Source of the DNA: Candidatus Gracilibacteria bacterium CG2_30_37_12
GTDB lineage: Bacteria; Patescibacteriota; Gracilibacteria; BD1-5; UBA2023
Reading direction: 5' to 3'
Length of the DNA stretch: 9,657 nucleotides
Assembly (NCBI GenBank): GCA_001873165.1
Contig: MNYO01000039.1
Coordinates: forward strand, 1-9,657
Part shown: one piece after another, positions 1 through 6,912 of the stretch
Layout of the letters: the number at the start of each line of letters is the position of its first letter
Position numbering within the stretch: the first letter of the stretch is position 1
Position numbers and translations under genes: made by a program
Notes under the pieces: generated by a model
What the model was told of the DNA's origin: nothing
The model's input: the letters and a program-made list of their open reading frames with translations, nothing else
Database searches by the model: none

Positions 1-40
1 ATAGTTTTGTTTGTTGGAATTAAGGGGATTTTTAATGATT

Positions 41-203
41 TTATTAAATTCTTATACCCCGCTGCTTGCGGCGTGGGATTCCACTCTTCCTACTCTAACT
101 ACTTTTTAGAAATTGCCGGTCGTCAAGCGTAGTGTAGCGAGAAATTCGCGTAATACCCCGTTAGCTTGCTACGGGGATAGCGAATTTCAGGCAATTTCCT
201 TTA
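41..203. repeat. 163-bp structured direct repeat, left copy
   Basis: This block recurs at 9453-9615 in the same orientation with a single difference (G at 61, A at 9473) and no indel. It holds two fold-back segments. The first is a short imperfect hairpin at about 56-78 (CCCCGC pairing with GCGTGGG, T bulged). The second is a nested palindrome at 109-198: outer arms GAAATTGCC (109-117) and GGCAATTTC (190-198), inner arms GAAATTCGC (141-149) and GCGAATTTC (180-188), and a core stem CCCCG (156-160) with CGGGG (172-176). No open reading frame or transposase is inside. The alaS start codon lies 18 nt beyond its right end. I infer a REP/MITE-like non-autonomous element or a duplicated leader/terminator; no clear target-site duplication is visible. 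Confidence 0.9.
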
Positions 204-221
204 TTTTCCCAAAAATATAAT

Positions 222-2048
222 ATGCACATCACATCTACCGAAATTCGTTCGAAATACCTTGAATTCTTTAAATCCAAAGGACACGCAGTTATCCCATCAT
301 CTTCGCTCGTGCCCGAGAATGATCCATCCGTTCTTTTTAATACGGCTGGTATGCAACCACTCATTCCATATCTTCTTGGCGAGAAGCATCCGAGTGGAGT
401 TCGTCTGGCTGATGTACAGAAATGTGTGCGAACCGGAGATATCGATGATGTCGGAGATGATACACATCTGACTTTTTTTGAGATGCTCGGAAACTGGTCG
501 CTTGGGGATTATTTCAAATCCGATTCTATTGCTTGGTCATGGGAATTTTTGACTGACCCGAAATGGCTCGGACTCGATCCACGCCTTATTTCAGTAACCG
601 TATTTGAAGGGGATGAAAATGCTCCACTCGATGAAGAAAGTATCGCTCTTTGGAAAAGTGTGTGGCAGAAAAATGGACTTGATTTCGGAGATGAACGTAT
701 TGCACGACTTCCCGCCGAAGATAACTGGTGGGCAGCAGGAGCGACAGGTCCTTGTGGTCCAGATACAGAGATATTCTACTACATGGGCGAAGGACTTCCA
801 CCCGAGGGTTCCAATAAAGGAACCGATTCTGCAATGTGGATGGAAATCTGGAACAATGTTTTCATGCAATATAATCGTGTCGATGCCAATACGCTCGATA
901 AACTCCCTGCTCCTTGTGTGGATACGGGAATGGGATTGGAACGATGCACCGTGACACTCAATCATATGAAATCGGTCTACGAAACAGATCTTTTCGCTCC
1001 AGTATTACTTCAAATCAAGGAAATCGTCGGAACTGAAAATTATGTAGAGAAATCTGCTCGAATTGTTGCGGATCATATTCGTGCAGCAACTCAGATGATC
1101 GCTGATGGAGTTCTTCCGAAGAATGTGGATCAGGGATATATTCTCCGTCGTCTCATTCGTCGGGCGATTCGTGAGTTTTATAAAATGGGGTATGAACAAC
1201 CGATTATCGCGGAAATATCGAAAATGTATATTTCACAATTTGAGGGAATATATGATAGCGTACGTGTAAATAAGACAAAGATTCTCGAAGAATTGACGAT
1301 GGAAGAAGGAAGATTTGGGAAGACTCTCAAAGACGGAATCAAAGAATTTGAAAAACTGGTTCGTGGATTTATAATCGTATTTGAGCGAACTGGTCAGAAA
1401 GTGACAACTCTTTCTGGAGAAAAAGCCTTTCGTTTGTATGATACGTATGGTTTTCCTATAGAGATGACAGTAGAACTCGCTTGCGAAGCAGGACTCGAGG
1501 TTGATTTAAAAGGTTTTCATGAAGCATTCCAAAAACACCAAGAGCTTTCTCGAACTTCTTCAGAAGGGAAGTTCAAAGGAGGACTCGCAGATTCTGGAAC
1601 AGAAACGACAGAGCTTCATACAGCAACTCATTTGCTTCTCGCAGGACTTCGGAAAGTCCTTGGAGATCACGTGCATCAAGCAGGTTCCAATATTACCACT
1701 GAACGACTCCGATTTGATTTCACCCATGGTGAGAAAGTAACTCCTGAGCAATTGAAAGCAGTAGAAGAATACGTGAATACTGCGATTCAAACAGGAGCAA
1801 CTATGGTTATGAAAGAAATCCCAAAAGAAGAGGCACGAGCGAGCGGAGTCGTGGGAAGTTTTTGGGAAAAGTACCCAGATGTCGTGAAAGTGTATACACT
1901 TTCTGGACCAGACGGAACGGTATTTACCCGAGAACTCTGTGGAGGTCCGCACATCGAAACGACTACCAGGATGGGAATATTTAAAATTCAGAAAGAAGAA
2001 GCATCAAGTGCAGGAGTCCGCCGAATTAAAGCAGTGCTTGTGAAATAA
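222..2048 (+). CDS. alaS: Alanyl-tRNA synthetase, short form lacking the C-terminal C-Ala domain
   Basis: Charges tRNA-Ala with alanine in the cytoplasm and should hydrolyse mischarged Ser/Gly-tRNA-Ala. The 608-residue protein opens with the class II aminoacylation core (EIRSKYLEFFKSKGH; TFFEMLGNWSLGDYFK, motif 2 region; DTGMGLER, motif 3). The tRNA-recognition helical region follows (DHIRAATQMIADGVLP, GYILRRLIRRAIR). The editing (SAD) domain has its zinc-site residues H466-x3-H470 (HTATH) and C573-x3-H577 (CGGPH). It then stops about 30 residues later. Typical bacterial AlaRS is about 875 residues with a coiled coil and DHHA1/C-Ala domain, which are absent here. The ATG at 222 is chosen because the conserved N-terminal helix starts at once. 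No Shine-Dalgarno precedes it. The gene contains no TGA in 608 codons. It stands alone between the repeat and an unrelated small gene. Confidence 0.96.
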   Translation: MHITSTEIRSKYLEFFKSKGHAVIPSSSLVPENDPSVLFNTAGMQPLIPYLLGEKHPSGVRLADVQKCVRTGDIDDVGDDTHLTFFEMLGNWSLGDYFKSDSIAWSWEFLTDPKWLGLDPRLISVTVFEGDENAPLDEESIALWKSVWQKNGLDFGDERIARLPAEDNWWAAGATGPCGPDTEIFYYMGEGLPPEGSNKGTDSAMWMEIWNNVFMQYNRVDANTLDKLPAPCVDTGMGLERCTVTLNHMKSVYETDLFAPVLLQIKEIVGTENYVEKSARIVADHIRAATQMIADGVLPKNVDQGYILRRLIRRAIREFYKMGYEQPIIAEISKMYISQFEGIYDSVRVNKTKILEELTMEEGRFGKTLKDGIKEFEKLVRGFIIVFERTGQKVTTLSGEKAFRLYDTYGFPIEMTVELACEAGLEVDLKGFHEAFQKHQELSRTSSEGKFKGGLADSGTETTELHTATHLLLAGLRKVLGDHVHQAGSNITTERLRFDFTHGEKVTPEQLKAVEEYVNTAIQTGATMVMKEIPKEEARASGVVGSFWEKYPDVVKVYTLSGPDGTVFTRELCGGPHIETTTRMGIFKIQKEEASSAGVRRIKAVLVK

Positions 2049-2049
2049 C

Positions 2050-2076
2050 TTGCAATGTCAGTAAAAACCATATAGT
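2050..2076 (+). promoter_or_regulatory. Putative sigma-70-type promoter for the small membrane protein gene
   Basis: TTGCAA (2050-2055), a 15-nt spacer and TATAGT (2071-2076). The -35 hexamer begins right after the alaS stop codon. Expected transcription start is near 2083, giving a leader of about 30 nt to the ATG at 2113. The same TTGCA-type -35 box recurs ahead of the next two transcription units, which raises confidence. The spacer is short. Confidence 0.45.
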
Positions 2077-2112
2077 TTCCTATATGAGATGTATTCATTA
2101 CCATATATACTT

Positions 2113-2440
2113 ATGAGATATTCTCCTCTCTATAAGAGAATTAGTAAAATTATTCTGGGGATCATTCTTTTTCTGAGTTTCTCACAAATAATCTTTGCTA
2201 CATCAGAAGTTACTCCGCCAGCTTCATCTTCGTATATAGGTTTAACCGAGAATATTCTCTCTGCCACATATAATACAGGAAAAAAAATATTACACAGAAA
2301 TACTTATTCGATATAAAGAGCATAATAAGGTAGTAAAAATACTTCCTTATATATTGACGGTGCATATTCTATATTTTCTGTTTTTTATAAGTGGACTCCT
2401 CGTGGGCTTTTTTCTTGTTATCAGATACCTCTCGAAATAA
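2113..2440 (+). CDS. Small two-TM membrane protein, frame interrupted at an A8 tract
   Basis: Not recognised as any family. Reading from ATG 2113 gives a basic start (MRYSPLYKRISK), a hydrophobic segment (IILGIILFLSFSQIIFA) that looks like a signal peptide or anchor, then a polar stretch. This frame ends at TAA 2314-2316. At the run of eight A residues (2280-2287), a +1 shift (skipping one A, or a 7-A run) opens a second frame. It continues KKYYTEILIRYKEHNK, then a strong transmembrane segment (ILYFLFFISGLLVGFF), and ends RYLSK at TAA 2438-2440. The joined product would be 108 residues with an extracytoplasmic loop between two membrane spans. The membrane-like second half argues that it is real coding sequence. 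Explanations are an assembly error in the homopolymer, transcriptional slippage or programmed frameshifting, or a recent inactivating indel. An in-frame ATG at 2089 is an alternative start but would leave almost no leader after the putative promoter. Confidence 0.6.
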
Positions 2441-2460
2441 AATGATGATGTAAAATACTT

Positions 2461-2487
2461 TTGCATTTTTCTGAAATTCTATATGAT
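2461..2487 (+). promoter_or_regulatory. Putative promoter for the cNMP-binding-domain gene
   Basis: TTGCAT (2461-2466), a 15-nt spacer and TATGAT (2482-2487), about 26 nt before the ATG at 2514. The spacing is shorter than the usual 16-18 nt. Support comes mainly from the similarity of its -35 box to those at 2050 and 2969. Confidence 0.38.
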
Positions 2488-2513
2488 TCTTTTTAGTTTT
2501 CTAACTTTTCCTT

Positions 2514-2924
2514 ATGTCTCTATTTGGCGGAATACAACTCTTTGATTCTCTAACAGAAGTAGAACGCAATACTCTTTCACTTTTTTGTCAGGAAAGATTT
2601 CTTCCTCATGGAGAGGTACTTTTTTATGAATGAGATGATGCCGCGGCACTCTATATTGTGAAATCAGGAACTCTCAAAGCTTATAAAGAACGATCAGATG
2701 GAGAACAGTTTCTTGGGGAGATTCAACCAAATGAGCTGGCAGGGGAGATGGCAATATTTGATCCTGAGTTTCCTTATAAACGTATCGCATCGGTAAGCGC
2801 GGAAACTGATACACTTCTTTTGGTTATTCTCAAGGAAGCTATATTGCAACTTTCCACAAAACATCCAGAAGTGTTTGAGAAAATTAGTCATATTATAAAG
2901 AAACGAAGAAATATTTCTCTTTAA
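2514..2924 (+). CDS. Single-domain cyclic-nucleotide-binding (CAP/CRP N-domain fold) protein with in-frame UGA = Gly
   Basis: The 136-residue product is one cNMP-binding beta-barrel with nothing attached. It starts MSLFGGIQLFDSLTEVERNT, as such domains do. The first glycine turn is GEVLFYE-(UGA)-DDAAALYIVKSG, where family members have EGD before the LYIV strand. The phosphate-binding-cassette region is LAGEMAIFD, followed by KRIASVSAETDTLLLVI (the R-x-A-x-V pattern) and a C-terminal helix. The TGA lies at 2631-2633 (residue 40). Reading it as stop would remove the N-terminal third; a GTG at 2658 would then begin inside the LYIV strand, which makes no structural sense. No helix-turn-helix, kinase or channel domain is fused, so any effector must be a partner in trans. 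Whether it binds cAMP, another nucleotide or nothing cannot be told. It lies directly upstream of the ribosomal operon promoter. Confidence 0.85.
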
Positions 2925-2968
2925 AAAGAGTCTCTTAAAAACATTCCAAAAGAAAATAATAAAAAGAT

Positions 2969-2996
2969 TTGCAATAATTACTTTTTTTCATAGAAT
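2969..2996 (+). promoter_or_regulatory. Promoter of the infA-to-rpmA ribosomal gene run
   Basis: TTGCAA (2969-2974), a 16-nt A/T-rich spacer and TAGAAT (2991-2996). Expected transcript start is about 3003, giving a leader of roughly 38 nt before infA. It sits in the only sizeable gap (2925-3040) upstream of a long co-directional ribosomal cluster, where a promoter is expected. The region just upstream is A-rich, possibly acting as an UP-like element. Confidence 0.6.
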
Positions 2997-3040
2997 ACGC
3001 GGGCTAATTTTTTAATTCTCTTCATTTTTGACTTATCCCT

Positions 3041-3301
3041 ATGGGAAAGAAAGACCAGGACTCTAGGAAACAGAAAGAAGATAAAATCGAAGTTGAAGGG
3101 ACTATTATAAAAACCCTCCCCGGCGCTATTTTTGAAGTGAAACTCCCAGACGATTTTGGGGGTGGAGGAATGATTATCCGAGCATATATCTCTGGTAAGA
3201 TGCGAAAAAATTTCATTAATCTGATAGAAGGTGACACTGTTCTAGTGGAACTCACTCCCTATGATCTCTCTCGAGGTCGGATTGTCTTCCGTAAAAAATA
3301 G
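3041..3301 (+). CDS. infA: Translation initiation factor IF-1
   Basis: Binds the 30S A site during initiation and works with IF-2 and IF-3. The 86-residue protein is an S1-type OB fold with the family signatures [28 protein letters not shown] and [18 protein letters not shown]. It is longer than the usual 72 or so residues for two reasons: a charged N-terminal extension ([13 protein letters not shown]) and a glycine-rich insertion in the loop after strand 2 (DDFGGGGMI). The four glycines are coded GGG GGT GGA GGA, none by TGA. It ends with TAG. infA heads the alpha-operon genes, as in many bacteria, but adk, map and secY are not visible upstream here. Confidence 0.96.
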   Translation: MGKKDQDSRKQKEDKIEVEGTIIKTLPGAIFEVKLPDDFGGGGMIIRAYISGKMRKNFINLIEGDTVLVELTPYDLSRGRIVFRKK

Positions 3302-3352
3302 AAACCATCTATTTCAATCATTATTATCAAATATTTACTATCTTTTTTCTTT

Positions 3353-3469
3353 ATGAAAGTTCGTCCATCAGTTAAAAAAATGTGTGATAACTGTAGCGTT
3401 ATACGCCGGAAAGGTGTAGTTCGTGTTATCTGCGAGAATCCAAAACATAAACAACGACAAGGAAATTAA
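3353..3469 (+). CDS. rpmJ: 50S ribosomal protein bL36
   Basis: Small zinc-ribbon protein of the large subunit, 38 residues ([20 protein letters not shown] at the start). The zinc ligands C11, C14, C27 and H32 are all present in the canonical C-x2-C-x12-C-x4-H spacing, so this is the zinc-binding form. Length and sequence are typical. It lies between infA and rpsM, as in the conserved alpha-operon order. The whole 51-nt spacer before it contains no G, so no Shine-Dalgarno is possible. Confidence 0.96.
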   Translation: MKVRPSVKKMCDNCSVIRRKGVVRVICENPKHKQRQGN

Positions 3470-3509
3470 TCCTTATCTCTATTTTTAGTTCCAATATTTC
3501 TTTTTTATT

Positions 3510-3875
3510 ATGGTTCGAATAGCCGGAGTTAATCTCCCGAACGGAAAGCATGCTGATATCGCTCTTATGTACCTTTATGGAGTAGGACGACCTCTCGCAA
3601 TTACTATTCTTGATGCTCTAGGTATTGAGAAAACTACGAAGATAGATCTTCTTCCTGAAGCAGATCTTGATAGAATTCGTGATGAACTCAAAAAATACAT
3701 TATTGAGGGAGATCTTCGTCGAGAAGTATCAACGAATATCAAGCGATTTCAAGAAATTAATTGTTATCGTGGTCAACGTCACAAGAAACGACTTCCTGTT
3801 CGTGGGCAGAGAACCAAGACAAACGCTCGTACTCGTAAGGGTAAGGCAGTTGCTATTGCAGGAAAGAAGAAATAA
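3510..3875 (+). CDS. rpsM: 30S ribosomal protein uS13
   Basis: Head protein of the small subunit that contacts the 50S subunit (bridge B1) and P-site tRNA. The 121-residue sequence begins [20 protein letters not shown], has the helix-two-turns-helix region around [16 protein letters not shown], and ends in the diagnostic basic tail ([20 protein letters not shown], then ARTRKG). Length is normal and there is one start candidate at the expected place. The upstream spacer is U-rich with a single G. Confidence 0.97.
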   Translation: MVRIAGVNLPNGKHADIALMYLYGVGRPLAITILDALGIEKTTKIDLLPEADLDRIRDELKKYIIEGDLRREVSTNIKRFQEINCYRGQRHKKRLPVRGQRTKTNARTRKGKAVAIAGKKK

Positions 3876-3927
3876 TTCTTCTCTCTAGAAAACACTCAAA
3901 ATAAACTAATAACTAATAACTCTATTT

Positions 3928-4317
3928 ATGGCAAAGGTTTTGAAACGTTCGAAGAAAACCCGTAGAAATATCTCCGAAGGGGTAGTTTCTATTAATGCGA
4001 GTCTTAATAATACACACGTTGTTGTTTCTGATAAGGATGGACAAGTTCTTTCTTGGGCAACTGGTGGTAGTGCTGGATTTAAGGGGGCTCGTGAAGCCAC
4101 ACCTTACGCAGCTCAGATTACTTCTGAAAGTGCTGTTTCTAAAGCAAAAACACTTCATGGTCTTGAAAAAGCGGTAGTGTATATAAAAGGAATCGGTGCC
4201 GGTCGTGAACAAGCTATCCGAGGAATTATTAACTCAGGAGTAGACCTTACTGCTATTTACGATATCACTCCAGTTCCACACAATGGATGTCGTAAGAAAA
4301 AAGTTCGAAAACTCTAA
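3928..4317 (+). CDS. rpsK: 30S ribosomal protein uS11
   Basis: Platform protein of the small subunit near the mRNA exit region. The 129 residues contain the family core INASLNNTHVVVSDKDGQVL, SWATGGSAGFKGAREATPYA, and the C-terminal PVPHNGCRKKKVRKL. N-terminal residues up to about 15 are basic and divergent, as usual. Length is typical. The 39 nt before the ATG contain no G and include a CTAATAA duplication, so there is no Shine-Dalgarno. Confidence 0.97.
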   Translation: MAKVLKRSKKTRRNISEGVVSINASLNNTHVVVSDKDGQVLSWATGGSAGFKGAREATPYAAQITSESAVSKAKTLHGLEKAVVYIKGIGAGREQAIRGIINSGVDLTAIYDITPVPHNGCRKKKVRKL

Positions 4318-4344
4318 TTCTCATCTCTTAATTATTTTTACACT

Positions 4345-4971
4345 ATGCGTTTTACTGGTCCTAAGATGAAACTCTGCCGAAGAGAAGGTATTAATCTTTT
4401 CGGTTCTGAAAAATATGATCTTTCTCAAAATCACCGAAAACTTCTTGGTGGAAAGTTTGGAAAGACTTCTGAATTTGGAGTGCAACTTCGAAAGAAGCAA
4501 GCTGCAAAACGAATGTACGGAGTAAGTGAAAAACAATTTGCTGCATATTATGCTCGAGCTCTTAAAGTTAAAGGAGTTACTGGTGAAGCTATGCTTCAAT
4601 CCCTTGAACTTCGTCTTGATAATGTTGTATTTAAATCAAACTTTGCACGAACTATCATGCAAGCACGTCAATTTGTAGGACACGCTCATTTTCATGTAAA
4701 TGGTAAAAAGGTAAATATTCCTTCTTATAGTGTGAAGAAGGGAGATATTATTTCTCTTCGAGAAAAGATGAAAGAATCTCCTCTCTATAAAACACTTGTA
4801 GAAGAATTTGGAGAATTTGTAAAGAAAAATTCTGCTGGAACTATTACTACTGCTAAATGGCTCGAAGTAGATTCCAATAAACTTACCATTACTGTAAAAG
4901 CTCTTCCACAAAAAGAAGATTTTGACCAAGTTATTGATATTCAAAAGATTATAGAGTTTTACTCAAAATAA
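4345..4971 (+). CDS. rpsD: 30S ribosomal protein uS4
   Basis: Primary 16S rRNA-binding protein of the 30S body; in E. coli it is also the translational repressor of the alpha operon. The 208-residue protein opens MRFTGPKMKLCRREGINLFG. It keeps only one cysteine (C11) in this region, so it is the zinc-free type. The S4 RNA-binding domain covers roughly residues 90-155 (LELRLDNVVFKSNFA, ARQFVGHAHFHVNGKKVNIP). The C-terminal part is normal. Its position between rpsK and rpoA is the classic one. The complete 27-nt spacer before it lacks G. Confidence 0.97.
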   Translation: MRFTGPKMKLCRREGINLFGSEKYDLSQNHRKLLGGKFGKTSEFGVQLRKKQAAKRMYGVSEKQFAAYYARALKVKGVTGEAMLQSLELRLDNVVFKSNFARTIMQARQFVGHAHFHVNGKKVNIPSYSVKKGDIISLREKMKESPLYKTLVEEFGEFVKKNSAGTITTAKWLEVDSNKLTITVKALPQKEDFDQVIDIQKIIEFYSK

Positions 4972-5012
4972 TCACCTACATCTGACTATCCCGTTTCTAT
5001 TTTTGCTACTTA

Positions 5013-5030
5013 ATATAACCAACGTTATAT
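5013..5030 (+). promoter_or_regulatory. Hairpin overlapping the rpoA start codon
   Basis: ATATAAC (5013-5019), loop CAAC (5020-5023), GTTATAT (5024-5030) form a perfect 7-bp stem. Its last two bases are the A and T of the rpoA ATG (5029-5031). Such a stem could limit start-codon access. It is AT-rich and weak, so chance is possible. Confidence 0.4.
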
Positions 5031-6009
5031 GCACATTATTCACCACACTATCGGGGTTCCCAAAATTATCAAAAAAGTAATCGATACAAATGAAGCACAT
5101 TTTACAGTAGGACCACTTCCAAGTGGGTATGGTGTAACTATCGGAAATTCTCTTCGTCGTGTTATGCTTTCATCTATTCCAGGGGCGAGAGTTACTGGTA
5201 TTAAGGTAAAAGGTATTACTCATGAATATGCAACACTTCCTGGTATCAAAGATAGTATCCTTGATATTATGCTTAATTTAAAAAATCTCGTTGTATCGAA
5301 AACAGATTCTGAGATTGAATGGATACATTTTGTAAAATCAAAAGCAGGAGTTGTTACTGCAGGAGATATTAAGACAAGCGGAGGACTTACTATTCTCAAT
5401 CCAGAACTCATTATTACAGAAATTGATCGAGATGGATTTGAACTCAATCTGAGTATTCGTATCGAGAAAGGAGTTGGATACAAGGGTATCGAAGAACTGA
5501 AGAAAGACGAAGAAGATGTTCATGTACTTCTTCTTGATGCAAACTTCTCTCCTGTTCAGAGTGTAAAATATGAAGTTTCTAGTATCCGTTTTGGAGAAAT
5601 GACGAATCTCGACTCTCTTGATATCACTGTTAAAACAAATGGTGTTATGAGTCCAGAAGATGTTCTTCGTTTTTCTGGAGATATGCTCACTTCTTACTTT
5701 GGACTCTTCAACGAAGAAGGTCTTCAGATTGAAGGAGAATTCATCGGAGATATCAAACAGATTATCGAAAAAGAGAAACAAGAAGTAAAATCAGAACTCG
5801 AAAAAGAAACCTACACTCCAATCGAAATCATGGGACTTTCCCCTCGTACACTCAATGCATTGGTAAATGGAGACATTCTCTCTATCGAACAATTGACACG
5901 ATGTACAGAGGCAAAACTTTCTTCTATAAAAGGATTTGGAAAGAAAGCTATGACAGAAGTTCGAGATTCTCTTCGAGAACGAAATTGCAAACTCCTTGGA
6001 GATGACTAA
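5029..6009 (+). CDS. rpoA: DNA-directed RNA polymerase alpha subunit
   Basis: Forms the alpha dimer that nucleates RNA polymerase assembly and contacts promoters and activators. The 326-residue protein has the N-terminal dimerisation/assembly domain (residues about 15-235; key stretch GNSLRRVMLSSIPGARVTGI, then THEYATLPGIKDSILDIMLNLK and later MTNLDSLDITVKTNG). A charged linker (IEKEKQEVKSELEKE) follows, then a complete C-terminal DNA-binding domain (about 265-326: MGLSPRTLNALV, SIKGFGKKAMTEVRDSL). The alpha-CTD suggests that UP elements and activator contacts still operate here. Length is normal. It sits between rpsD and rplQ as in most bacteria. A small hairpin covers its start codon. Confidence 0.98.
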   Translation: MHIIHHTIGVPKIIKKVIDTNEAHFTVGPLPSGYGVTIGNSLRRVMLSSIPGARVTGIKVKGITHEYATLPGIKDSILDIMLNLKNLVVSKTDSEIEWIHFVKSKAGVVTAGDIKTSGGLTILNPELIITEIDRDGFELNLSIRIEKGVGYKGIEELKKDEEDVHVLLLDANFSPVQSVKYEVSSIRFGEMTNLDSLDITVKTNGVMSPEDVLRFSGDMLTSYFGLFNEEGLQIEGEFIGDIKQIIEKEKQEVKSELEKETYTPIEIMGLSPRTLNALVNGDILSIEQLTRCTEAKLSSIKGFGKKAMTEVRDSLRERNCKLLGDD

Positions 6010-6053
6010 TTTCCATATTATAAAAAGTTCATAATCAATAACTATTCACTACT

Positions 6054-6425
6054 ATGCGACACCGCGTTAGAAAAAATCTTCACTTCAAGAAAAAGGATGT
6101 TGATCATCGAAATTCGATGCTTCGAAGTCTTATGACCAGTCTTTTTACTCATAAGTCTCTTATGACTACCGAGAAACGAGCAGAAGCAGTAACTCCTTTT
6201 ATCGATACACTTATCAACGTGGTAAACTCGGTGGAAAGTGAACAAGATAAGATGAATGCTATTCGACGAGTTGGAGAATACCTTTTTACCAAGGAATCTT
6301 CTATTTCACTCTTTGAACAAGTTGCTCCAAAATATAAAGGAAAAACTTCTGGATTTACTCGCATTACTCCGATCAAATATCGAACAGGTGATAATGCAAA
6401 ACTTGTTAAACTTGAACTCTTCTAA
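6054..6425 (+). CDS. rplQ: 50S ribosomal protein bL17
   Basis: Large-subunit protein near the polypeptide exit tunnel. The 123 residues start MRHRVRKNLHFKKKDVDHRN and continue SMLRSLMTSLFTHKSLMTTEKRAEAV, the hallmark of L17; the C-terminus is FTRITPIKYRTGDNAKLVKLELF. Typical length. It ends the alpha-operon order; the next genes (rplM, rpsI) follow after only 27 nt. Confidence 0.97.
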   Translation: MRHRVRKNLHFKKKDVDHRNSMLRSLMTSLFTHKSLMTTEKRAEAVTPFIDTLINVVNSVESEQDKMNAIRRVGEYLFTKESSISLFEQVAPKYKGKTSGFTRITPIKYRTGDNAKLVKLELF

Positions 6426-6452
6426 TTTTACCTATTCGTTTCCCATTTTTTT

Positions 6453-6884
6453 ATGAAAACTCTTACACCTACACAGATTCCTCTTACGGACAGAAAATGG
6501 TTCGTAATCGATGCTCAAGGACAAACTCTTGGACGTCTTTCAACAAAGATTGCAACTATGATTTCTGGAAAGAATCGTGTTGATTTTTCTCCTCATATGG
6601 ATAATGGTGACTATGTTATCGTTATTAATACTAAGGAGATTGTTGTAACCGGAAATAAAGAAGAAGCAAAACTCTACAGAACCCATTCCGGACATATGGG
6701 ACATCTGAAAGAAGTGAAACTTTCAAAACTTCGAGATGAAAAACCAAATAAAATTTTGGAACATGCGATTTCTGGAATGCTTCCAAAAAATCGTCTTCGT
6801 CAAGGAATGATGCTTCGACTAAAATTGGTTGATGGAACAACTCATTCATACGAATCTCAGAATCCTACTGTTATCACTCTCTAA
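6453..6884 (+). CDS. rplM: 50S ribosomal protein uL13
   Basis: Early assembly protein of the large subunit. The 143-residue protein has RKWFVIDAQGQTLGRLSTKIA near the N-terminus, HMDNGDYVIVINTKEIVVTG in the core, and YRTHSGHMGHLK followed by AISGMLPKNRLRQGMM, all diagnostic for L13. Length is standard. It is paired with rpsI (S9), as in nearly all bacteria. The preceding spacer is 27 nt and U-rich, without a Shine-Dalgarno. Confidence 0.97.
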   Translation: MKTLTPTQIPLTDRKWFVIDAQGQTLGRLSTKIATMISGKNRVDFSPHMDNGDYVIVINTKEIVVTGNKEEAKLYRTHSGHMGHLKEVKLSKLRDEKPNKILEHAISGMLPKNRLRQGMMLRLKLVDGTTHSYESQNPTVITL

Positions 6885-6912
6885 TTATATATCTTTCTAA
6901 CGAGCACTTATT

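Noticed and set aside
216..221. TATAAT immediately before the alaS ATG as a -10 box
   Set aside because: It would place the transcript start inside the coding region, and no suitable -35 box lies 16-18 nt upstream. The conserved AlaRS N-terminus requires the ATG at 222.
586..965. Long antisense reading frames opposite alaS and other genes
   Set aside because: They mirror the codon bias of the real sense genes and show no recognisable protein features.
2631..2633. UGA read as tryptophan (codes 4 or 25-like variants) or selenocysteine
   Set aside because: The IGG motif in RlmH and the EGD turn in the cNMP domain call for glycine. Tryptophan is coded by TGG throughout, and no SECIS-like context was noticed.
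2922..2945. AAGAG/CTCTT around the end of the cNMP gene as a terminator
   Set aside because: The loop would be a single base and no U tract follows, so it is unlikely to form.
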